Assembly: GCA_018065365.1 (NCBI GenBank)
Contig: JAGHTH010000008.1
Span: 1 to 13,067 of the forward strand
Direction: 5' to 3'
DNA from: Candidatus Coliplasma caballi
GTDB taxonomy: Bacteria; Bacillota; Clostridia; Oscillospirales; CAG-382
DNA: 13,067 nt
Shown: positions 7,152-13,067 of the stretch, in pieces
Layout of the letters: the number at the start of each line of letters is the position of its first letter
How positions within the stretch are numbered: the first letter of the stretch is position 1
The notes under the pieces: model-generated
The model's database searches: none
What the model was told of the DNA's origin: nothing
What the model saw: the letters and a program-made list of their open reading frames with translations, nothing else
Translations under genes and position numbers: made by a program

Positions 7152-8216
7152 ATGAAACTGCGTTCGTCCAAATCGGTAAAAATCGGCTCTGTAACGATCG
7201 GCGGCGGGAACCCCGTCGCGATCCAGTCGATGACCAATACCAAAACCGCCGACAAAGAAGCAACGCTCGCGCAGATCGCGCGCCTTCGCGACGCCGGCTG
7301 CGACATCGTGCGCTTTACGGTCAATACGCCCGAAGCGGCGGCATCCGTGCCGTATCTGGTCGAACACGCGGGCATTCCGCTGGTCGCGGACATTCATTTC
7401 GATTATAAACTCGCGCTCGCGGCAGCGGACGCGGGGATTTCCAAACTGCGCATCAATCCCGGAAACATCGGGGAAGAAGACCGCATTCGCGCGGTCGCGG
7501 TCAAATGCAGAGAGAAGAATATTCCGATCCGCATCGGGATCAACGGCGGCTCGCTCGAAAAAGGATTGCTCGCCAAATACGGCTCTCCCACGGCGGAAGC
7601 CCTCTGCGAGAGTGCTTTGAACGCGGCGGCAGCGTTTGAAAAATACGATTTTGACAATCTGGTGCTGTCGGTCAAGAGTTCGTCCGTGCAGACGATGATC
7701 GAGGCAAACCGGTTGCTTGCGGAGAAATGCGATTATCCGCTGCATCTCGGTGTAACCGAAACGGGAACTTCCCGCACGGGCATCGTGAAATCGGCGGTCG
7801 GCATCGGTGCTCTGCTCTGCGACGGCATCGGCGATACGGTGCGCGTTTCGCTGACAGCGGATCCGATCGAGGAGGTCGCGGCGGCAAAAGAGATTCTGCG
7901 CGCCTGCGGCAGACGGACGGGGATCAACCTGGTGTCCTGCCCGACCTGCGGCAGAACGGAGATCAATCTGATCTCGTACGCGGAAAAATTGCAGAAAGAG
8001 ATCGAAAAGATCCGCACGGACAAGCCGATCACGGTGGCGCTGATGGGCTGCGTGGTCAACGGACCGGGCGAGGCGCGGGAAGCCGACGTCGGCGTTGCGG
8101 GCGGAAAAGGCGAGGCGGTGCTGTTCCGCAAGGGTGTGATCGTCGGGAAATTGCCGGAAAGCGAGATCGTCCCGACGCTTTTGCGTGAAATCAAATTGTT
8201 GACGGAGTCAGTATGA
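7152..8216 (+). CDS. ispG: 4-hydroxy-3-methylbut-2-en-1-yl diphosphate synthase
   Basis: This iron-sulfur enzyme converts methylerythritol cyclodiphosphate to HMBPP, the penultimate step of the MEP pathway that dxr commits to. The 354 residues form a TIM barrel (about 1-250), with TIGGGNPVAIQSMTNT at 15-30, the VADIHFDY strand (78-85) and KLRINPGNIG (98-107). A C-terminal [4Fe-4S] domain follows. The cluster ligands are visible as Cys263 and Cys266 (SCPTCGR), Cys300 (MGC) and Glu307 in VVNGPGE. The ATG at 7152 follows GAGGGGA (7138-7144), which overlaps the rseP stop. The gene overlaps polC by 4 bases (ATGA). Many clostridia have ispG at this point, whereas Bacillus has proS before polC. Confidence 0.97.
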   Translation: MKLRSSKSVKIGSVTIGGGNPVAIQSMTNTKTADKEATLAQIARLRDAGCDIVRFTVNTPEAAASVPYLVEHAGIPLVADIHFDYKLALAAADAGISKLRINPGNIGEEDRIRAVAVKCREKNIPIRIGINGGSLEKGLLAKYGSPTAEALCESALNAAAAFEKYDFDNLVLSVKSSSVQTMIEANRLLAEKCDYPLHLGVTETGTSRTGIVKSAVGIGALLCDGIGDTVRVSLTADPIEEVAAAKEILRACGRRTGINLVSCPTCGRTEINLISYAEKLQKEIEKIRTDKPITVALMGCVVNGPGEAREADVGVAGGKGEAVLFRKGVIVGKLPESEIVPTLLREIKLLTESV

Positions 8217-11200
8217 TCGAAACAGTCGAAAAATTCAAAAAGAAATTTGCCCGTCTGGAAGTGTCCATGGCGGACGCCGCGCTGCTTGCGAAGATCGACG
8301 AACTCTCCGTCAGTGTGGATAAGGAACAGAAGAAAGTGTTCCTCAAAGCGACGTTCCCGGAGTGGACAGACCCCAAAGGGCTGTTTTCGCTGGAAGACGC
8401 GATCCGAAAAGCGTACGATCTTGCCGAAGTACGCTTTTTTCCGACGTACCCACCGGAAAGTTTTCGGGAAGAATGCGTTCACGGGCTGATCCTGCTGCTC
8501 AACCGCGTGGTCGGGCAGGGCGTCGGAAAAGGGTTTTTGGAAGAAAGCAAGATCCGCTACACTCCCTCCCTGCAAACGCTGGAGATCCGCGTCCGGCAGG
8601 GAATTTCCGCCGATTTCGTGCAATGGAGCGGCACGGAACGCTTTTTGCAGGAGTGTATCCGCGGGCAGTTCGGGCTGAACGTCAAGGTCAGCATCGTCGG
8701 CGAGGAGATCGACACCGCGGCATACGAGCCGATGGGGATGAACGAGATCCGCGAGAGCATCCGCGGCGAAGTCAAGGCGGAGTACGACCGCGAAAAGCAG
8801 AATCTTCTGGACGAAAACAAGGAGAACGCGCTGGTCCGTTTCGGGCCGAACGAAGCGCAGATCGAGGAACGTGAGGACGGCAAAAAGATCCTGAAGGTCG
8901 GCAATCTCACGATGGATATTACCGAGCCGCAGGTCTGCTACGGGACGTTCCGCGGCAAAGAGCCGCTGATCCCGATCAAGAAGATCCGCGACAATATGTT
9001 CGTTTATTTTGCGGGGAAACTGTTTGAATCGGAGGAAAAGGAAAACTACGACAAGCCGAAGAACAGTTTCAAAATGTATGTTTCGGACGGCGAAGCGTCG
9101 ATCATGATGCGATTCCAGGCGGACAAGGGGCATCCGTTCCCGAAAGTTCCCGCCTACGTTCTGGTTGAGGGCAGGGCGCAGTACGACGAGCTCGAGAAAG
9201 AGATCGTCGTGCGCACGTCCGCGATGGCGACCGTCAAGGTCATCCCGCGAAAAGAAACCAACCCCGAGCCGCGCGTGGAACTGCATTGCCACACGAATAT
9301 GTCCGCGATGGACGCGCTGACCGATCCCGCCGCTTTGATGAAGCGCTGCGAGGAATGGGGCTGCCCGGCGATCGCGATCACCGACCACGGCAACTTGCAG
9401 GCGTACCCCGAGATCATGAAAGCGCTCAAAAAATGCCCGAACGTCAAGCCGATCTACGGCATGGAGGGCTACCTCGTAGATGATACGGCGCGTGCGGTGT
9501 TCTACTATTCCGAGGAGAAAGACGATAAGAATTTCAAAGAGGACGAGTTCATCGTATTCGATATCGAAACGACCGGACTTTCCCCGCAGACCTGCGGCAT
9601 CACGCAGATCGCGGCGCTCCTTTATAAAGACGGGCAGATACTCGACACGTTCGAAACGTTCGTCGATCCCGAGATGCCGATCCCGCAGAACATTACCGAG
9701 CTGACCGGCATCACGGACGAAATGGTCGCCGGTGCGCCGAAAACCAAAGAGGCGGTCGGCGCGTTTCTGGAGTTCGCGAAGGGCAGAATGCTGGTCGCGC
9801 ACAACGCTTCGTTCGATACGAGCTTTATCCGCAAGGCAGCGAACGATCACGGGCTGACGTTTGACAACCCCTGCTTCGATACGCTCGCGCTGTCCCGGTT
9901 TATCAATACCGACCTTAAAAAGCACACGCTGGATTCGCTGGCGAAATTCTATAAGCTGGGCGAATTCGATCATCACAAAGCGAACGCCGACACCGAGATG
10001 CTGGCGCGTATTTTCGAGTGCCTGCTGCGCTCGCTGACCAGCAACGGCATTTACACGACCAACGAAATGGTCGCTTCCATGGCGGAAAAATGCGATCCGA
10101 AGCGACTGAAAGATACCTACCATATCGTATTGCTTGCCAAGAACGCGACGGGTTTACGCAACCTGTACCAGATCGTTTCGTTTTCGTATCTGAACTATTT
10201 CAGCAAACACCCGCGGATCCCGAAGACGCTGCTCAAGGAGTACCGCGAGGGGCTGATCCTCGGCTCCGCCTGCATCGCGGGCGAACTTTACAGCGCGGTC
10301 GTGGACGGAAAGCCGTTCGGCGAACTCTGCAAAATCGCCGAGCTGTACGATTATCTCGAGATCCAGCCCTGGACGAACAACTGGTTCCTGTTTGAAGAAG
10401 GGAAACTCGGCACGGATCCCGAGCAGGCGCGGAAGCAATTACAGGAGTACGACAGAACGGTGCTTCGTGTGGCGGAAAAGCTGGGGAAACCCGTCTGCGC
10501 GACCGGCGACGTGCATTTTCTGGATCCCGATGACGAACTGTACCGGCAGATTTTGCAAGCCGGGCAGGGATATACCGACGCCGACCGTGAAACCAAACTG
10601 TACCTCAAGACCACCGACGAAATGCTCGAAGCGTTTTCGTTCCTCGGCGCAGAGAAAGCGCACGAGGTCGTGGCCGAAAACCCGCGGAAGATCGCCGAGC
10701 AGGTCGAACTGCTGCAGCCGATCCCCGACGGGCAATATACCCCGGGCATTCCGGGCGCGGACGAAGATCTGATCCGCACCTGCCACCAGACCGCGCACGA
10801 AATGTACGGCGATCCGCTGCCCGAAATCGTGCAGAAACGAATGGACAAGGAACTGAATTCGATCATCGAACACGGTTTCGCCGTCCTGTATATCATCGCG
10901 CGCAACCTCGTCCGCAACTCCGAGGAGAACGGCTATTACGTCGGCTCGCGAGGATCGGTCGGCTCGTCGTTTACGGCGACGCTGGCAAGAATTTCCGAGG
11001 TCAACCCGCTGCCTCCGCATTGGAGATGCCCGAAGTGCAAATACAGCGAATTCGTTACGGACGGCTCCTACGGCTCGGGCTTCGATATGCCCGACAAGAA
11101 CTGCCCGAAGTGCGGAACGCTGATGGTCGTGGACGGACACGACATCCCGTTTGAAACGTTTTTGGGCTTCCACGGCGAAAAAGCGCCCGATATCGACCTG

Positions 11201-12604
11201 AACTTCTCCGGCGACGTGCAGTCCGCCGCGCACAAATACACCGAAGTGCTGTTCGGCAAGGAGAATATTTTCCGAGCCGGAACGGTCAGCGCATTGCAGT
11301 CCAAGACCTGCTTCGGTTTTGTCAAACATTACCTGGAAGACAAGGGGAAAAACCTGACCAAAGCCGAAATCGAACGGCTGATCTACGGCTGTCTGAACGT
11401 CAAGCGCACGACCGGTCAGCATCCCGGCGGCATCGTCGTCATTCCGAAAGACCACAAGATTTTTGACTTCACGCCGGTGCAGTACCCCGCCGAAAAAGAG
11501 TCGTCGGGCGTCATCACGACGCATTTCGCGTTCGAATATTTGCACGACACGCTGTTGAAACTGGATATTCTCGGCCACGATGTGCCGACGTTCTATCGCG
11601 TTTTGGAAGAATATACCGGCAAGTCGGTCATGGCGCTGCCGATGAACGACCAGAACGTTTACGATCTGTTCAAATCGACGAAGCCGCTCGGCATCAAAGC
11701 GTCCGACATCGGATGTAACCTCGGCACGTACGGTCTGCCCGAATTCGGCACGAAATACGCCATTCAGATGATCGAGGACGCGAAGCCGCAGAACTTCTCC
11801 GACCTTTTGCAGATCTCCGGTCTGTCGCACGGCACGGGCATCTGGCTCGGCAACGGCAAAGATCTGATCGCAAACGGAACCTGCACCATTCACGAGATCA
11901 TCGGTACGCGAGACAGTATCATGATCTATCTGATGCAGAAAGGGTTGGATTCCTCGGTCGCGTTCAACGCCATGGAGCGTACCCGTAAGGGCAAATGTCT
12001 GACCGACGACCTTGTGGAAGCGATGAAAAAATGCGACGTGCCGGATTGGTACATCGATTCCTGCAACAAGATCAAATATATGTTCCCGAAAGCGCACGCC
12101 GCGGCCTACACGATCGCGTCGCTGCGGCTCGGCTGGTTCAAGGTGTATATGCCGGTGGCGTTCTACGCGGCGTATTTTACCGTCAAGTCGGATACGTTTG
12201 ACGGTCTGCTCGTCATGAAAGGACTGTCCGCGATCAAAGGCAGATTGCAGGTACTGACCGAGGGCAAGGACATCAGCGCCAAAGACGAAGATATGATCGT
12301 CATTCTCAACCCGATCGTCGAAATGTACGCGCGAGGGGTGGAGTTTTTGCCGGTCAATATCTTCAAATCGGAAGCGTTCAAGTTTTTGCCGGAGGGCGAC
12401 AAGGTGCGGCTTCCGTTCGCGTCGCTGCCCGGTCTGGGAAGAAGCGCGGCGGAAAAGATCCGCGACGCGATCGTTTCGGGACGGGTAACCACTGTGGACG
12501 AACTGATGATCGAGCCGGGCGTCGGCCGTTCGGTCGTCGAAATGCTCAAGGAACAGGGCGGCCTTGAGGGATTGCCCGAATCCAACCAAATGACGTTATT
12601 CTGA
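8213..12604 (+). CDS. polC: DNA polymerase III alpha subunit, Gram-positive PolC type
   Basis: This is the main replicative DNA polymerase of Firmicutes, with built-in proofreading. The 1463 residues are full length. Domains in order: N-terminal region (1 to about 220); OB-fold (about 225-345); first PHP half with HCH at 358-360, DH at 391-392 and Glu418; inserted DEDD 3'-5' exonuclease (about 440-615) with DIETTGL (Asp450/Glu452), AHNASFD (Asp535) and HHKANAD (His587, Asp593). The second PHP half has His637, Cys687 and DVH at 766-768. The polymerase core carries a zinc knuckle (CPKC 939-942 and 964-967) and catalytic Asp993/Asp995 (PDIDLNF) plus Asp1118 (KLDILGHD). Helix-hairpin-helix segments follow near 1410-1450. 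The C-terminal QMTLF resembles the beta-clamp motif QLSLF. GGAG at 8204-8207 precedes the ATG, which overlaps the ispG stop. Confidence 0.98.
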   Translation: MIETVEKFKKKFARLEVSMADAALLAKIDELSVSVDKEQKKVFLKATFPEWTDPKGLFSLEDAIRKAYDLAEVRFFPTYPPESFREECVHGLILLLNRVVGQGVGKGFLEESKIRYTPSLQTLEIRVRQGISADFVQWSGTERFLQECIRGQFGLNVKVSIVGEEIDTAAYEPMGMNEIRESIRGEVKAEYDREKQNLLDENKENALVRFGPNEAQIEEREDGKKILKVGNLTMDITEPQVCYGTFRGKEPLIPIKKIRDNMFVYFAGKLFESEEKENYDKPKNSFKMYVSDGEASIMMRFQADKGHPFPKVPAYVLVEGRAQYDELEKEIVVRTSAMATVKVIPRKETNPEPRVELHCHTNMSAMDALTDPAALMKRCEEWGCPAIAITDHGNLQAYPEIMKALKKCPNVKPIYGMEGYLVDDTARAVFYYSEEKDDKNFKEDEFIVFDIETTGLSPQTCGITQIAALLYKDGQILDTFETFVDPEMPIPQNITELTGITDEMVAGAPKTKEAVGAFLEFAKGRMLVAHNASFDTSFIRKAANDHGLTFDNPCFDTLALSRFINTDLKKHTLDSLAKFYKLGEFDHHKANADTEMLARIFECLLRSLTSNGIYTTNEMVASMAEKCDPKRLKDTYHIVLLAKNATGLRNLYQIVSFSYLNYFSKHPRIPKTLLKEYREGLILGSACIAGELYSAVVDGKPFGELCKIAELYDYLEIQPWTNNWFLFEEGKLGTDPEQARKQLQEYDRTVLRVAEKLGKPVCATGDVHFLDPDDELYRQILQAGQGYTDADRETKLYLKTTDEMLEAFSFLGAEKAHEVVAENPRKIAEQVELLQPIPDGQYTPGIPGADEDLIRTCHQTAHEMYGDPLPEIVQKRMDKELNSIIEHGFAVLYIIARNLVRNSEENGYYVGSRGSVGSSFTATLARISEVNPLPPHWRCPKCKYSEFVTDGSYGSGFDMPDKNCPKCGTLMVVDGHDIPFETFLGFHGEKAPDIDLNFSGDVQSAAHKYTEVLFGKENIFRAGTVSALQSKTCFGFVKHYLEDKGKNLTKAEIERLIYGCLNVKRTTGQHPGGIVVIPKDHKIFDFTPVQYPAEKESSGVITTHFAFEYLHDTLLKLDILGHDVPTFYRVLEEYTGKSVMALPMNDQNVYDLFKSTKPLGIKASDIGCNLGTYGLPEFGTKYAIQMIEDAKPQNFSDLLQISGLSHGTGIWLGNGKDLIANGTCTIHEIIGTRDSIMIYLMQKGLDSSVAFNAMERTRKGKCLTDDLVEAMKKCDVPDWYIDSCNKIKYMFPKAHAAAYTIASLRLGWFKVYMPVAFYAAYFTVKSDTFDGLLVMKGLSAIKGRLQVLTEGKDISAKDEDMIVILNPIVEMYARGVEFLPVNIFKSEAFKFLPEGDKVRLPFASLPGLGRSAAEKIRDAIVSGRVTTVDELMIEPGVGRSVVEMLKEQGGLEGLPESNQMTLF

Positions 12605-12643
12605 TACCGATTTTTTTCGGGCCGGTCAAAAAACGGGTGGAAA

Positions 12644-12659
12644 GTCCGGTTTATCGGAC
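12644..12659. promoter_or_regulatory. Dyad symmetry, possible operator, upstream of the PHP gene
   Basis: GTCCG (12644-12648) and CGGAC (12655-12659) form a perfect inverted repeat around a 6-base centre, extendable by one G-T pair. It occupies the place where a -35 box would lie for the TATGAT at 12671-12676. No T-run follows, so it is not a terminator. It may be a regulator binding site, but no regulator can be named. Confidence 0.4.
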
Positions 12660-12667
12660 AGCCGATG

Positions 12668-12676
12668 TGCTATGAT
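12668..12676 (+). promoter_or_regulatory. Extended -10 promoter for the PHP gene
   Basis: TGC followed by TATGAT (12671-12676) is a good extended -10 element. No -35 with more than weak similarity to TTGACA is found 16-18 bases upstream. Start of transcription would be near 12683, about 53 bases before the ATG. The polC gene has no clear terminator, so the PHP gene might also receive read-through. Confidence 0.5.
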
Positions 12677-12721
12677 AAGGACAAACGGAAACACCATCTG
12701 CTGCCGGCCCGAATTCTTTTG

Positions 12722-12738
12722 AAGGAGAACTTTTTATG
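12722..12738 (+). promoter_or_regulatory. Strong ribosome binding site for the PHP gene
   Basis: AAGGAG (12722-12727) lies 8 bases before the ATG at 12736-12738. It supports this start for the truncated last gene. Confidence 0.75.
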
Positions 12739-13067
12739 CTTGTTACCGCGGATACTCACATCCATTCCCGTTATTCCGGGGACAGCAGCCGAAGAATGAC
12801 GATCGACGCGATCTGCCGGGAGGCACTGAAGCGCGGTCTGACCGCGGTCGCGATCACGGATCATTACGAGTTATCGCTGGAACTCCGATTCGATCCCGCT
12901 TCGCGTGAGGCGGAAATCGCGGAGGCAAAAGAGAAATACGCCGGAAAACTGACGGTCTTGCGCGGGATCGAGCTGGGCGAGCAAGCGTCGGATTTCAAAG
13001 AAGCAAACCGCGTGCTTTCGCTCGCCGATTTTGAACTCGTGCTTTGTTCCGTTCACGCGGTGTGCGG
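12736..13067 (+). CDS. PHP-domain phosphoesterase, possibly HisJ-type histidinol-phosphatase (3' truncated)
   Basis: Only the first 110 residues are present before the window ends, with no stop. They show the PHP metal-site motifs: DTHIHSRYSGDSS (6-18, HxH), AITDHYEL (about 42-49), a GIELGE block (about 83-88) and SVH (about 105-107). PHP proteins are metal-dependent phosphoesterases, and the family includes histidinol-phosphate phosphatase, nucleases and polymerase subunits. The spacing of DTHIHS, TDHYE and GIELGE looks like the stand-alone HisJ-like group, but the C-terminal metal ligands that would help decide are missing. It follows polC after 131 bases, with its own promoter and ribosome binding site, so it is probably a separate unit. 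It is unrelated in sequence length and context to the PHP domain inside PolC. Confidence 0.75.
   Translation, partial: MLVTADTHIHSRYSGDSSRRMTIDAICREALKRGLTAVAITDHYELSLELRFDPASREAEIAEAKEKYAGKLTVLRGIELGEQASDFKEANRVLSLADFELVLCSVHAVC

Larger units (their letters stand above)
12616..12713. repeat. 10-bp inverted repeat bracketing the intergenic promoter
   Basis: The left arm TTCGGGCCGG (12616-12625) is the exact reverse complement of the right arm CCGGCCCGAA (12704-12713), with 78 bases between. The interval holds the extended -10 promoter and a smaller dyad. A transcript reading through from polC could pair the arms, and the right arm is followed by TTCTTTT. A transcript begun at the internal promoter would contain only the right arm. 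The repeat is visible directly, but any function is inference. Confidence 0.5.

Noticed and set aside
7733..10123. Very long open frame on the minus strand (796 codons) opposite ispG and polC
   Set aside because: It is fully antisense to ispG and polC, whose domains are unmistakable. Its product is Arg/Phe/Val/Asp-rich without recognisable motifs. Long antisense frames arise where GC-rich codon usage avoids the complements of stop codons.
10439..12589. Second long minus-strand open frame (716 codons) opposite polC
   Set aside because: Same reason: a shadow of polC codon usage with no domain signature and no ribosome binding site or promoter context noted.
12607..12633. Possible rho-independent terminator after polC (CCGA, T-run, TCGG, then an A-run)
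   Set aside because: The stem is only 4 bp with the T-run in the loop rather than after the stem, and no T-run follows. It does not look like a standard terminator on the + strand.

Overview
The window looks like part of a Clostridia-type (low-GC Gram-positive lineage) chromosome. The evidence is a full-length PolC replicative polymerase, the gene order pyrH-frr-uppS-cdsA-dxr-rseP-ispG-polC, strong AAGGAG-type ribosome binding sites, TTG starts, and a sigma-A style promoter. Coding sequence is moderately GC-rich by eye, which would fit an Oscillospiraceae-like genome, but that placement is an inference. All recognised genes are on the + strand.

Layout. Bases 1-304 hold the end of a DUF2344/TIGR03936 radical-SAM-linked protein gene. 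A 110-base gap contains a near-consensus promoter (325-353). From it runs a tightly packed operon: pyrH (UMP kinase), frr (ribosome recycling factor), uppS (undecaprenyl diphosphate synthase), a CotH-family lipoprotein, cdsA (CDP-diglyceride synthase), dxr (DXP reductoisomerase), rseP (site-2 protease), ispG (HMBPP synthase) and polC. Gaps are 0-35 bases, with a 1-base overlap at frr/uppS and a 4-base ATGA overlap at ispG/polC. A 131-base gap (12605-12735) then carries an extended -10 promoter and two inverted repeats, followed by the start of a PHP-family phosphoesterase gene cut by the window end.

How the genes fit together. dxr and ispG are MEP-pathway enzymes that make isoprenoid precursors. 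UppS turns these into the undecaprenyl carrier lipid for cell-wall synthesis. CdsA makes CDP-diacylglycerol for phospholipids. RseP works inside the membrane. PyrH supplies UDP/UTP precursors, Frr recycles ribosomes, and PolC replicates the chromosome. The operon therefore ties envelope lipid supply to growth functions, as in many Firmicutes.

The most unusual element is the exported CotH-like predicted kinase with a Ser/Glu/Pro hexapeptide-repeat linker, inserted between uppS and cdsA. No wholly new system, mobile element, CRISPR array, tRNA or rRNA was seen.
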